Shown: piece after piece, positions 34,163 through 46,974 of the stretch
How positions within the stretch are numbered: the stretch's first letter is position 1
Layout of the letters: the number at the start of each line of letters is the position of its first letter
Source: Carya illinoinensis
Taxonomy: Eukaryota > Streptophyta > Magnoliopsida > Fagales > Juglandaceae
Direction: 5' to 3'
Assembly: GCF_018687715.1 (NCBI RefSeq)
Contig: NC_056762.1
Location: 28,437,864 to 28,501,863 of the forward strand
DNA: 64,000 nt
Program-made: the position numbers and the translations under genes
Notes under the pieces: model-generated
The model's database searches: none
What the model saw: only the letters and a program-made list of their open reading frames with translations
What the model was told of the DNA's origin: nothing

Positions 34163-35190
34163 CGCCCCTAACCTCTGCATGAGATTTGATGGAGACTGAA
34201 GTATCAGGATATACAACACAAGATGATCACATAACCCCATTCATGACTATTAATATGCACTGAACCTAATATTTTTTTAGCAATATGCAATAATTGTAGT
34301 AGGATTTTTTTTGTTCAATCATAAGTTGCACTAAAATAAAATAAATCTCAAAATATCATGTCTTAAACAACCATACAATAACAGTAGCGTACTAAACATT
34401 AACCCTTCATAAACCACAAACAGCTTAGCATATTGTTTTATGCTACATAGTTAAAAACTTGATTATTCTTCTTCCTCTAAGATCTCTCAAAGGTTCGTTA
34501 TCAAACACCTAAAGATCTCTATATAGAAGGCAGTCAACACAAGTGAGCCTTCAAGGGTGCACTTGTCTTCAATCATCTTGGCCAATTGTCCGTCACACTT
34601 GTTTTCTTCTAAAGTTGATACAACTTCTACCATTCCAGGTGGGAATAGTAGTTGAGACTACCATAGTAAGATTTTTCAATCTTAGCAAGATATACCATTA
34701 AGTTATTATCAGTTTATAAAGCATGCATAATAATAAGGTTCGGTTTGGTAGTAAGATGATAATTTTGAAGTTTAAGATAAAATATTAAAATATTATATTT
34801 TAATATTATTATTGTTTTGAGATTTGAAAAAGTTAAGAAAAAGTTGAATTATTTATTATATTTTATATGGAGATTTGGGAAAGTTGTAATGATGAGATGA
34901 GAAATGATGAGATGAGAATTTTGAGTTTGAGATGAAAATTTTGAAGTGCCAAACTGAACCTAAATATAACTTGTATGCATGGTTGACATGGATTTGTTTT
35001 TACAAAACATAACTTCAATGACATCAGAGTTTTCGTATTTCATAACATGCTTGCTTTCATAAATCAAATTTCATTCATTCGTATTTTTGCTTTTACAGAG
35101 GGTGGACGCTCCACAGTTCCCCATAAACAGTGTGCTCCTACTGACAATAGGAAAGAAAACCAAAGAAGCTCAGATAGTTTTTTGGCTTAC
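34163..35190 (-). mobile_element. LTR fragment (3' end at 34163), inverted partner of the LTR ending at 45591
   Basis: On the minus strand the segment ends GAGGTTAGGGGCGTCACA. Upstream of that it shares, in order and spacing, ATTGCATATTgCTA, CATCTTGTGTTGTATATCCTGA and a CTCAACTA block with the + strand LTR ending at 45591. The left edge at 34163 is clear; the right edge is approximate. No internal coding region of the parent element was found. A MITE has inserted into it at 34737-34960. Confidence 0.5.
34737..34960. mobile_element. Tourist-like MITE, 224 bp, TSD TAA
   Basis: The ends GGTTCGGTTTGG and CCAAACTGAACC are inverted repeats with one mismatch. TAA flanks both sides (34734-34736 and 34961-34963). 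The interior includes TTTGAGATTTGAAAAAGTT and a GATGAGATGAGAA repeat. It matches the 223-bp element at 1911-2133 in size, TSD and interior. It is non-coding. Confidence 0.85.
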
Positions 35191-37259
35191 CTTACTCGAA
35201 TTTTTTAAAGCTGTTGTAAGTGTTTTCTCATGAAGTATCCTTCACATAAGTTGTTCCTCTTAAAGTATAGTTTCTTTTTCTATGTTTTGTGTTAATTTTA
35301 ATGGTTATTTGATGGGTGAAATGTTTTTTTAAGTATGAAGAGGTTATTCTGGGTGATAAACTAGACAATGTGTGATTTGTTAATTTAGTTGATGGTATTC
35401 TTGACAAGATCTTGGTCTGATATTTTTATAGATTATATTTAACATGCTAATATACAAGTTTGATTAAGATTCATTGCATTTGATAAGTTTTTAATAAGAT
35501 TTTTGCAAAGATCTCAAGAGTTGAAAACTTGGAGGTTGAAAATAGATTCTATTTTGACTATACTTCAATATTTTGTTGTGAAAGGATGCTCCAATGGCTT
35601 TAATATTCACATATGATGGTTCTAGGATGCTTATTTACATTTTAGGATATTATTTTGAGTATTTATAGTATTGGTTTTAAATATTTGAATTTTTATGCAT
35701 GAAGGAGTTTGAATAGGTCACATATTTAAGGTTTTTGGATAGATCTATGTTTTTATTTAGATTTTACCATGTAATCTTAAGTTTAATGCTTAGAAATATT
35801 CTAGGACTTAATTCTTAACCATATGATGTTGTTGATTTGTGATTTATTTCATGAAGCTTCCAGATCAAAGGGTTTGATCAAAACGTAAACCACATAGATT
35901 TGGTTTTGGTGAAAGTGTAAAGGGCGACCGCTTTAAGTTAGATTTTTGTGATTTTGTGGTTTTGGCTTGATGGTTCAAAGCATGATAGTTCTTAAGATTG
36001 TGCTATGAATATATTGAAAGTATGATATTGAACTTCTGGAGTTCTTGGAGTTGTCCTGAAAATAGATAAAAACCTTGAACATCAAGGGTTGTGCTTAAGG
36101 TTAAAAACTTGAAATTTTGTATTGAAGAAATTTGTGATTTTTGTGATCTAAGTTTTGTTGGTTCTTTTAGTTTTTTATTTGAGAATAGGATATGATTTTG
36201 TATGTTGCAATATTTAGGTTTAAGCATGAAAAATAAGGTTTGATAGAATTGCAACAAAAATTAAGGGTATTGGCTTATGCATGTTTGACCTAGTTGTGAT
36301 GTGTTTTAGATTTTTCTAATTAAATATTTAGATTTAGGACAAAATTTACATTCATCATGTAAATAGTTTTGGAGTTAAAATGTGAAATCTTTAAGTTAGA
36401 GGTAAAATGGTAATTTTCTCATAAGTCGGTATTTTTATGTTTCTAAACTATTGGTGAGGAGTTTGTAATATTTAGAAATCTCTCCTTATAGTTTCCCATA
36501 ATTCATGTGTTTAATTCATCATGCTAAGCTTAGTGTAAGTTAGTTTTTAACTTACTGTTAGATTATTGTATATGTGTGTTGATAAGAGAATGGTTGTTTA
36601 TTTTCTTACGTTCTTATATATGGCATGCTATAACATGTCACTATAATGTTTATCTGTTAGACATTTTATCATGTTACAAAATGTTTATCCATTACACATT
36701 TTATCATGTCATGAAATGTTTACCTGTTGTACATTTTATTATGTCATGAATTAAATGTTTATCTATTATACATTATGTCATGTCACAAGATGTTTACCTG
36801 TTTCAAGTTATGCCATGTCATTCATCTCATGCTACATTACATCAAGTCGTATGTCCTTGCATTTCATGTCACATCATGTCTCAAGTACAAAGTGTATCTC
36901 GAAAACAATATTTCCACATCGGTCAAGTCTGTTTATAGTTATCACGACTTTAAGTAATAGGATGAGGTAATATCTTAGTGGAACTTCTTTATTCACACTG
37001 AAGTGTCTAAACTAGTGTGAAATTCCCTAGGTTGACAAGGTAAAGATCAACAGGCTTTAAATTGGGGCCTAATTAACTGGTCACTAGAGCGAAGTCAGAC
37101 ACTAATGCTGATGGTGCCTCTCACATTTTCAATTTTATGTTGTACACACTCGTGATGGTGTAGATATCTATCATGGGATACGCACATTACGTTTCTCATA
37201 GCAAGTGCATATACCTATGAACTGATATGTATGTTAACACACTCATAGTTGGTGTAGAT
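35191..37259. other. AT-rich DNA, probably 5' part of the + strand LTR; no gene
   Basis: No coding motif was recognised. Low-complexity CATGTCA-type repeats from 36600 onward are typical of long plant LTRs, so this stretch may belong to the LTR that ends at 45591, but its start was not located. Confidence 0.35.
36645..36822. repeat. Tandem repeat, 5 units of about 35 bp
   Basis: Units begin AATGTTTATCTG or a variant at 36645, 36680, 36715, 36754 and 36789 and contain ACATTTTATCATGT. Divergence grows to the right. Confidence 0.8.
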
Positions 37260-38141
37260 ACCTGTTTTGTGATGTGGTAATTGATAGAGACAATAAGCTC
37301 AAGGGGAATCGTGAAGTTCCCATATGGTCACTTTTATGAATCATGCTTAATTATTTAACAAGATTCCAAATTTATGTATTTCATGTTCATGTTATTTAAC
37401 GTTCAGTTTAGTTTATTTTCAGTCTCAGTTCAGTTCACGTTTAGTTCATGTTTAGTTTAATATTTAGTTTTATGTCATGTTCGTTTCACATCATTTTAGT
37501 TCTTTTCGTGCCAGTTCAAGTCATGTCAGCACATGTCATGTTATTTGTCAAGTCACATCATACTTTTTTATGATCATGTTTTGCATTCATACTTTTACTA
37601 TCATGCATGCATATTTAAACTGTTAGTTTAAGTTATTTGTTAACTTGTTGAGATTTGTAATCAAATTTCACCGTGGTTATCTCAACTACCATTTTCCTCA
37701 AAATTGTAGGTACTGTGATAGGGATCAATGGAATAAACTGGACCAGGCTAAGGTTGGCATGGCCAGAACCGAGTAGTACTCATTTTATTATAGGTGATCA
37801 CTTCAGACCGATAGGCTGCCACATATATTACTATACTTCTATAGAAGGACACTGTGGGAATTTTGGAGGAGATCATAGAACTTGTAGGAAGTACAGGATG
37901 AGAACTAAGATATTATAATTTGTAATAAGTACTTCTCTTTTGAGATTTGAGAAGGCCCATATTGTAAGGTACCCTACTTTTGTTCATACATGGTTTAAAC
38001 TAGTATCTAAATGGTTTATGTGAATTCAGTATATGTGAATAGTTATGGATAAGTAATTAAGTTTGAGATTAGCATTCTAGTACTTTATATATTGCTCAAA
38101 GAAAAAAATTATCCACTACGAATATTGCATATTACTAGATG

Positions 38142-39979
38142 TGACTCACTCCAAAACGAGCAGCATAAAGGCTATCCCAAGTGCATGAGGATGTCGCGTA
38201 ATAATTAAGAATTAAATTCTTAGATTGTCTCTTCAAGAAAAGTGTGCTTAAAATCAAACTCATACAATGGGGGAAGATATTTACAAAAAGAAAATAAAAG
38301 TGGTATTATGTACAATGAATGAAAGATAAAATTACCGAGGTGAAAATTTTGAAGAGATATGAAAAATAATTTCGGTTTCAAAGAACGACTAAGGTTTCGA
38401 AGATCTATATAATAATTTTGAATATTGTCTCCAATCAATTACTTCAATTAAATTAGAATAATGATTATGTTTAATTGAAAGATTTAGCATTTAAGATCAA
38501 GAAAATTAATCACTAAAGATTAAGCATAAACAATTGGTGATTAAAATATTCACAAATCCATTTGAATATCATAGGGATTTTTCAAACATTCAATGTATTA
38601 GGAAATCACAATGGATCAATATACATATATAGACAGTCAAAGTTTCTAATAATAAAACCATTCAACCGATCAAACTCACAATATAAGCACTATTGTTGAT
38701 TGGAAACAATATCTAAATCATTAAACTTCATCTCTAACCTTAGTAAAATGTAAGAAAAATAAATGACATGTTAAATAAGGAAACTGAAATTAACAAGAGC
38801 TGGAAAGGAGGCTACAGGCAAAGGAGGAATGGTAGACCGCAATAGTGGTGTCACTCCACTATGCTATCGTCCTCTCTCTGCCGATCAAAGACCCCTCTAC
38901 AACTCCTTCACCTCTCTCTTTTCTAGCCATTTCGTGCATCCAAAGGAAGGAAAGGAAACAAAATAAATCTCCTAGCTGCATGTGTCCATCCAAAAGTAAG
39001 AAAAGCGTGCATGAACGGAAGACTGCTACATCTTACGTGAACCAAGAAAAAAAAACAGCTGCATTCCGTCTATGTCAAAAAGCTGCAGCATTCCATGTTC
39101 CCCAACGTTCAAGTGCTTCCTTCATTTTTTTTTTTATTTTTATTTTTACAGCTTCAAGCTGTGCACTGCAGGTGTTTTTAACCAAAGAATATTTTCTTTA
39201 TTTGCATGGATCCGAAGAACCAAGTAAAAAGCCCATGTGCTACCATCCAAACAAAAAGCAATGTGTTGTCCCTGTCCGTGCGTCACTTTCTCGTTTCAGT
39301 CTTGCCAAAAAGCCCTATGCTTGCTCACAGTAGTTGCAGCTCTCTTTGCAGGTTTCAAAACCAAGTCAAAAAGCCTACTGTCTGCATTCCCAAATAGCTT
39401 GTGCAATAAAAGTCTAAAGTCTGTGCTGCTTGGTAAAACCATTCTTTGCATGTCCCTTGCCACCATGTGCGTCCAAAACAAAATTTCTTTTCTTTATTTC
39501 ATGCATGAGTCCTGCATAAGATTTGCCTTTCAATTTCTTGCATGTAGAAACGTATAGAAACAAAAAAGAAAAAGTAAGTGCCGTCCATGTGCAAAAAGTA
39601 TTGCTTTTCTTTTTATTTACATGTATCCCATTGAAAAGTCAAAGACCAAAAAGTTTAAAAACAGCACTTGTCTTCTTTAATCGAGAGAATATAATTGATC
39701 ACAAATCTTGCTAGCTAGCTAGCAAGCTAGCGCGTGCATGAGTAACCAGGTGCTCCGTGCCCATGCTGTCAAAAATATATTGTACATGTGAGAAAATATT
39801 ATCCAATTAAATTACAGATTGTAAAACTAGGCAAAAATTATGATATTAATCAATTTAAATCACAACTTTTATTTATGCCTATTAACCATTTTTCTATCTA
39901 AAATCAATAATAAGGTCATGAACCAATTAAACAATATTGGTTTTAGATATATAAAATATGCTATATTTCAGCTCAAACA
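38142..39979 (-). repeat. LTR of the 38142-45474 element (left copy)
   Basis: 1838 bp. It aligns along its length with 43522-45474. Compared with the right copy it lacks about 115 bp (45187-45300), apparently lost between TCAAAA direct repeats, and lacks an insert near 44257-44326. It contains a CTAGCTAGCTAGCAAGCTAG tract at about 39711-39730. Confidence 0.8.
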
Positions 39980-40705
39980 CATCCCCAACTAGCTTTTTGC
40001 TAATCCTTAAGCAAAATAATAAAAATTAACTGAGATGAATATTGTATAAAGCTCGAAATTCAAACAAAAGTAATTAAACATAATTCTGAATTATCATAAA
40101 ATATTACCCATAACTACTCAACAGAAGGTGCTATATCCACAAAGACATTCTCTAATTTTTTTTTTTTTTCACATAGAATTGAGGTAAAAGTCTCCGAACT
40201 TGAATGTGTGCGTGACTAAACAACTGTGTGTTTCTCATTAGTAACTATGATTTATCATAAGATTTTCAACTTTAAGATTAATCATTTATGATTCTAACTA
40301 CTTTAAAGCCCAAGGGGACACCAACTCTATTTAAAGGTTGAAGATTCAACCCCCAATGTTCTGAATAACTGTTTCTAACCCCTTATTTATGATTCTTCTA
40401 TTTCTTTTTTTTTTCTTCTTATTTTTCCTTTTTTTTAATTTTTTTTCTTTTTTGAAAAAGACTCAGTAGTCCTACAATTTATTTCTCCCGTGTAAATCAA
40501 TGAACATTAATGAGAAACACTACAAATACAAGCATGTGCAAAATATTTTTTCAAAACTTGTCATTCATTCTGTATAAATTATACCAATTCTCATCTTAAT
40601 AAATATAGCATCCCGGTATTTAAAATCACTTATCAACAAAATATGATGCATAATAAATCATGCGATATGCTTAGAATTGAAAATAAATTTTCACAAAATA
40701 ATTCC

Positions 40706-42806
40706 TGTGATGACCCGCTTTTAGGTGTATTTTCACTGAAGGGTTGTTTTTAATTTAATTAATATAGTGGTTTATTTATTTTAAATTATTGCGTTTTAAA
40801 TTGGTTTTTAATTTATTTGATGTTGTGTTTTATTTATTTAGTCGTTTTACGGTTTTTAATCTCGTTTTCGGCAGATCTGTTTTGGTTTCCGGAGTGAGGA
40901 CTGGACTTCATTTCTTTCCTTCATCTTTTCTTTTCTTTTTTTTCCCTTTTCTCTTTTTCTCTTTTCTTTCTTTTTCTTTCTTTTTCCCTCCTTTTCCTTT
41001 CCCGTGCGTCGACCCCCCCGTGCGTTTCTCTCTCTCTCTCTCTGTCTCCTCTCCTTCATGCCGAAGCTTCCAACCGCCCAGACCCACTGTCGCCGGCTAC
41101 CGTGCAGCACACCACCACCACCAATCTCTTCTCCTCCCTCCGCTGAATCACCTCACAAATTTCCACCGCCAACGGAGACGCCGTTTAGTCGGAAAACTAT
41201 CTTCAAGCCGAACGGCTTTTGCTCCGTTTTGCAGCGTCGCTCCACCTCCGGCCACCACCTCTTCACCACTTTATCACCGGCTCCTTGCCGTCCTAACCCA
41301 TCCATTTCCAGCCTCGATCCGTCGCCGGAGCAGTTCCCACGAGCTAGTTTCCGATTTGGGCGTTTAAGCCCTTCCTCCGCCGTTTTCGCCGCCACCCACG
41401 GCCAAACTCCACGTCCCTTAACTTCATAAGCATCCCTAGACCATTCCCTATCAATCCCGAGCTTTGGTTTGTCCCTGTTCAAAAGTGGGTATTTTGCAAC
41501 CCACGGCCATAGTGAAATTTCACTATTACGTTGCTTTTCTTCCGTAGTTTGCAACGCCGTGAGCTTTCAAAAAATACCATATAGCGCTGTAAATATTTTT
41601 CAAACTCTAATTTTAGATTTAAATGTATTTTACTTTTACAATAAATATTTATCTGCTGGTTGGTTGATTCTGAACCGAGTCCGAGGAGTTCGGCGGTAGG
41701 ATGGTTTGAGGATGGAGTGCTTGGTTTTGGTTGTTTGTGATTGCTTGATTATTTGTGCCATGAGGCATGCATTACAGATTGCATACCTGTGCATTTTATT
41801 TTAATTGAGAAAATCAGGTTTTTGTTGGCGTAAATGGTTTTCGGGTGCATGTGTTTCACGAGCTCAAGCCGGGATGAGTTATTATCTCGGTGGAGTTCCT
41901 CTGGTCACTCGGGCGTGGATAATACTGAGTGACATCCCCTGGGTTGTCGCAAGGCGACGACCGGATCTCACGATACGGTAACGCTGTCGTGTCGACTCCG
42001 TGGTCCTTAGAGTGGCGGGGACTAGAGGATGGCCTGGCCAGGTACGCGCTGGGCGCGAGTCTGGACATCGCTCATTTAGGTGTCACATGCGTAGTCGTTA
42101 CTTGTGGTGTGGCACAAAGCCAGGGTGTGCGGATGATCCTTAGGGGAGATCATGGTGCATGCATAATTGGATCGTTTTTATGGTTTTCAGATGCGGGCCA
42201 TTTTCTGGGAAAATGGCGAGGTTTGGTTTTGAGGCTTTTAATCCATTTTCTGGGAAAATAGTGGTTTGGGCCATTATCTGGGATAATGGCGAGGCTTGGT
42301 TTTAAGCGATATGTTTTTGGGCCAAATGGGTTTTTGGCGTGCGTGGAAAAATATAGTTTTTTGGGACATGTGCATTGGTTTTTCTTTCATGCATATTGTT
42401 TGAGTTTTATATGTTTGTATCTAGTGGTATTTGGATTTTACTTACCTGCGGCACCATTTTTGGTTCCATAGATTTTGGTGCAGGGTTCGAGGAAGAGAAG
42501 GAGGTTGAGCCCGAGGATGCGGCTCCACCGGAGTTCTGAGTTAAAGTTTAAGCTTAGTTGTTTGGTTTAAAACTATATTTGTGCTTTGTAATATTTTATT
42601 ATGTATGGTTTGAACAGCTTTGTATTAAATTAAGAAAAAAATTCTGGTACTTAGTTATTGACTTTGCTATCCGCTGCGTGTTTCTCGTGCACATTCGTTG
42701 CTTATACACACACTTGCCACACGTCGATAGGGTGGTGACCCGTGATGTCATCATCCGGACGTCTCGATTTCTCCATGTCCGTGCGTGGGGATTTGGGGGC
42801 ATCACA
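40706..42806 (+). mobile_element. Solo LTR, 2.1 kb (copy 2), nested
   Basis: It starts TGTGATGACCCGCTTTT and ends GGGGGCATCACA, and aligns along its length with 5021-7241. Flanking pentamers ATTCC (40701-40705) and ATTCT (42807-42811) are a TSD with one transition. It sits in the internal region of the 38142-45474 element, so it arrived later than that element. Open frames inside it (for example 40789-41367) come from pyrimidine-rich DNA and are not genes. Confidence 0.85.
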
Positions 42807-43521
42807 ATTCTACTCAACTACTCCACCAAGATGCTCAAATTTCAAAAAATGCTAGAAATGGAGTGTGTGTCAATCATGTGTATATAAATGCATATCGCAT
42901 TAAGGCAAAATATTGTTTCTCACATGCACACAGGCTAATCATCTTTTTTTTTTGGGTTTAAAAATTAATTAAACAAAAACAGAAAAGGAATGACTCATTA
43001 AAAGCGGGTTTTCTTAGACTCAATATCCCTAAAGAAATACCACCAAACAAATGGGATAACACGCAAGATAACTACTTTGCCAAAATGGGCAAGTCAAGGA
43101 AAAATAAAATAAAAGATCAAACAATAGAACTGAAGAGAAAGAAACTCCAAAATAAATCCAAGAAGAAAATGAATCAAACGTTGCATCACAGGAAAAAGTA
43201 AAACTAAAAACAAAAAGGAAAAGAAAATGAAGGAGACAATGCCGTCGAAAGTAAAACTAAAAATAGAAAATGAAGGAAAAAAAAGAAATATACCAAGAAG
43301 GACAGAGAAGCCAAAAAGTAAAAAAATCAAGAATAAAGAGAATGAAGTCCCCCGGGAAACGGTGAAAGCAAAAAAGATAAAAGTAAACTAGGGGCAAAAA
43401 AATCAAAAGTAAGGAAAAAAAATAAAATGAAGAGAAGCACAACGTCTTTTTTTTTTTTTAATAAAAAAATGAAAATAAACATAAAAATACGAGTTTAAAT
43501 TTAAGACAATCAACTTTTCCC
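42807..43521. other. Internal non-coding region of the 38142-45474 element
   Basis: Purine-rich sequence (AAGAAAATGAAGGAGACAAT and similar) without gag or pol motifs. Its counterpart left of the solo LTR is 39980-40705. Confidence 0.5.
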
Positions 43522-45474
43522 CCGACTCGCTCCAAAACGAGCAACATAAAGGTTTTTCCAAGTGCAGGAGGATGTCATGTAATAATTAGGAATAAAATTT
43601 CTAAATTGTCTCCTCAAGGAAAGTGTACTTAAAATCAAACTTATACAATGGTGAAAAATATTTACAAAGAGAAAAAAAAAAAAAGTGGTAGTATGTACAA
43701 TGAATGGAAGATAAAATTACTGAGATAAAGATTTTGAAGAGATATGAAAAATGACTTTGGTTTCAAAGAACGACTAAGGTTTCGAGGATCTGTATAATAA
43801 TTTTGAATATTATCTCCAATCAACCTACTTCAATTAAACTAGAATAATGATTCCGTTTAATTGGAAGATTTAACATTTAAAGTCAAGAAAATTAATCACT
43901 AATTAAGCATAAACAATCGATGATTAAAACATTCACAAATCTATTTGAATATTACAGGGATTCGTCAAGCATCCAATATATTCAGAAATCACAATGGATC
44001 AAGATAAATATTTAGATAGTCAAAGTTTCTAATAATAAAACCATTCAATCGATCAAACTCATAATATAAACTCTATTGTTGATTGGAAACAATATCTAAA
44101 TCATTAAATTTCACCTCTAACCTTAGTAAAATGTAAGAAAAATAAATGACATGTTAAATAAGGAAACTGAAATTAACAAGAGCTGGAGATGAGTCTACAG
44201 GCAGAGGAGGAATGGTAGACTGCGACAAGGGTGTCACTCCACTGTGCTATCCTCCTTTCCCTTCTTGAGCTCCCTCTTAAAAATAAAAGAAAACTAAGAG
44301 AAAACTAAATTACACCAATCAGAGACCCCTATACAACTCCTTCTCCTCTCTCTTTTCTAGCCATTTCATGCATCCAAAAGAAGGAAAGGAAACAAAATAA
44401 ATCTCTTAACCGCATGTGTGCGTCCAAAAGTAAGAGAAGTGTGCATGAACGGAAGACTACGACATCTTATGTGAACCAAGAAAAAAAACAGCTGCATTCT
44501 GTCTATGTCAAAAAGCTGTAGCGTTCCATGTTCCCCAGCGTTCGTGTGCTTCCTTCAGTTTTTTTTGTCTGCAGCTTCAAGCCGTGCACTGCAGGTGTTT
44601 TTAACCATTGAATATTTGCTTTATTTGCATGGATCCTGCCAAAGAACCAAGTAAAAAGCTCATGTGCTACTGTCCAAACGAAAAACAATGTGTTGTCCTT
44701 ATCCATGCGTTACTTTCTCGTTTCAGTGTTGCCAGAAAGCCCTCCACCTGCTCATAGCAACTGCAGCTCTCTTCATAGGTTTCAAAACCAAGTCAAAAAG
44801 CCTACTGTCTGCATTCCCAAATAGCTTGTGCAGTAAAAGTCTAAAGTCTATGCTGCTTATTAAAGCCATTCTTTGCATGTACCCTGCCACCATGTGCGTC
44901 CAAAACAACTTTCCTTTTCTTTAATCCATGCATGGGTCCGCATAATATTTACCTTTCAATTTCCTATATGTAGAAACATATAGAAACAAAAAAAGAAAAA
45001 GTAAGTGTCGCCCATGTGCAAAGAGCATTGCTTTTCTTCTTGTCTACATGTATCACATTGAAAAGTCAAAGACCAAAAAGTTTAAAAATAACACTTGTCT
45101 TCTTTAACCAAGAGAGTATAATTGATCACAAATCTTGCTAGCTAGCACTTGCATGAGTAACCAGGTGCTCCGTGCCCATGCTGTCAAAACATCTGTGTAG
45201 AGGTCACAACTAGAAATATTATTTAACAGCAATAAAAACAAGAAAGAGAAATAATATAGATAGAAAATTAAAAATAAATAAAAAATTAAAAATGAAATAT
45301 CAAAAATATATTGTACATTTGAGAAAATATTACCCAATAAAATTACATATTATAAAACTAGGCAAAAATTATGATATTAACTATATTTCTATCTAAAATC
45401 AATAATAATGTCATGAAGCAATTAAAAAACATTGGTTTTAGATATATAAAATATGCAATATTTCAGCTCAAACA
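43522..45474 (-). repeat. LTR of the 38142-45474 element (right copy)
   Basis: 1953 bp direct copy of 38142-39979, somewhat longer because of two segments missing from the left copy. Confidence 0.8.
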
Positions 45475-45591
45475 AGGTGTTTGCTAAGTGCATTGCATCT
45501 TTAATTATCATTAACGGGGGTAAGTAACCTTGTGTTGCATGTCCTGATGCTTTAAGTTCTTTCGATCCCAAGTGAAATTTGGGGCATCACA

Positions 45592-46590
45592 TCTTCAACT
45601 TCTCTTTTGACATCATTGATAACAATCTATGCATCACCCTCAAAGATCACCTTTCTAAAAGCAAGTTCTTCACACAATACAAACAACCCTTTGAAAGGCA
45701 AGACACTTTACGCAAACAGGTTGAGAAACAAACCTCTTTTGTGCACATACAACTACCATAATTTCTCCCTTTTCATGTCTGTTAATGATTCCTATTCCCA
45801 TTTTCCACTATTTTAAATCCAGAGAAGCATTTTAGTTCACCTTCACATAACCCTTGTTTGGTTTACTCTACCTTGGAACAATCATTCTGGCATTTGCTTT
45901 TGTCTACTTGTCACTCATCATCTCCTGTGTAGACTAGAACTGTTCTAAACTGTCTTTGATGCTTCTCCTCATATATGAATTCATTTCTTATCCTCTACAT
46001 AATGCTAGCAATCACTTCCACTTTTGCTTTCTTCAACCTTTCCAACAATTTCTTCCAAATCTCCATAAAATCTACCCATGTACTACCTATTTTTCAACTG
46101 GACTAGTTTCCTCTGTCCACATCTCACAAGCTATTGGGTAGCTCTATAATGTATGTGTTACAGTTTCTCTCATATGCAACATATTGGGCATAGGGAGTTG
46201 TCAACAGTTTTCTTTATAAATAGATTTTCCTTTGTAGGCAAGATATTGTTCCCTACCCTCCATAAAAACATCTTCACCCCTCTAGGTACATTCAAATTCC
46301 ACATACTCTTCCATCTTTCATTCATTATCTCCTCCTTTGAGGTTTCTCCCTTTAGTTTTCTTTTTCTATTTAGCTCTACAAAGAAAGCACTTCTGACAGA
46401 AAGTACCCATCCTTAGTATATCCCCATATCAATTTATTCTCAGCTCCAAATATGCTTATTGGGATGCTACAAATATTTTTAGCTTCCACTTTCTCAAAAA
46501 TTTATTGAATATGACCCTCATCCCATATCTGATATAATTATTGGACAGTGAAAATATATCCAATAGTAGATGTAGCCATTAGGGAAATGC
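45592..46590 (-). pseudogene. LINE remnant: zf-RVT and RNase H start
   Basis: The minus strand reads VEAKNICSIPISIFGAENKL and IWGYTKDGYF near 46430-46500, then WNLNVPRGVKMFLWRVGNNI, LPTKENLFIKKTVDNSLCPI near 46180-46310, and ELAFRKVIFEGDA near 45645-45690. These are the connection, zinc-binding and RNase H blocks of plant L1 ORF2, with frameshifts. It is truncated on the left by the LTR that ends at 45591. Confidence 0.75.
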
Positions 46591-46974
46591 ATATTCGGTT
46601 GTAAAATACCACTAAACTTTGTGAAAGGATAGACTTAGGGCATTTTGGGTAATATAAAGCTTGTGAGCTGCTTGGAAGGTGAAACCAATTGTTGATAATA
46701 TAAGACACATGGAACTACGTAAAGACAATATTAATATTGAAATTAACCATGTGGTTTGATATAATTTAACATGGAAAGGAGGAGGTTGATATATATATAT
46801 ATGGTATTTATTAATATTCTCTATTTATTGGTTATGACACATTCATGTTAGATATTATTACTTAAATAAAATATATTTTGGGTATTTCAAACAAATATAT
46901 TTACTTCTTTATATATATATATATATAAATAGTATCTTGTGTATTGCTGGAGAATGTCAACTCTTTTATTTAAT
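46591..46974. other. AT-rich spacer with (AT)n tracts, no gene
   Basis: (AT)n stretches occur near 46788-46802 and 46909-46926. Nothing else was recognised. Confidence 0.5.

Larger units (their letters stand above)
38142..45474 (-). mobile_element. Non-autonomous LTR retrotransposon, 7.3 kb including a nested solo LTR
   Basis: Two direct LTRs (38142-39979 and 43522-45474) begin TGACTCACTCC / CGACTCGCTCC and end CTCAAACA. Flanks are AGATG (38137-38141) and AGGTG (45475-45479), a 5-bp TSD with one transition. Outside the nested solo LTR the internal region is only about 1.45 kb and encodes no gag or pol, so the element was mobilised in trans (LARD/TRIM-like). On the minus strand AAAAAGCTAGTTGGGGATG just before the 39979 LTR looks like a polypurine tract, so minus orientation is preferred. 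No tRNA primer site was firmly identified. Confidence 0.75.
37260..45591 (+). mobile_element. LTR (3' end at 45591) interrupted by the 38142-45474 element
   Basis: The left part at 37260-38141 contains TATCTCAACTACCATTTTCC and ends ATTGCATATTACTAGATG. After the inserted element the sequence resumes at 45475 and runs to TTTGGGGCATCACA at 45591. Joined, it parallels the inverted copy ending at 34163: ATTGCATATT, then CCTTGTGTTGCATGTCCTGA, then GGGGCATCACA. The 5' edge of this LTR is unknown. It is an older LTR serving as target for the 7.3-kb element. Confidence 0.5.

Noticed and set aside
38845..39333. 162-codon open frame (+)
   Set aside because: It lies wholly inside an LTR, is low in recognisable motifs, and the partner LTR (43522-45474) does not keep the frame.
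40789..41367. 192-codon open frame (+) rich in Phe/Ser/Pro
   Set aside because: It is produced by the pyrimidine-rich tract of the solo LTR; the homologous LTR at 5021-7241 does not preserve it as a protein.
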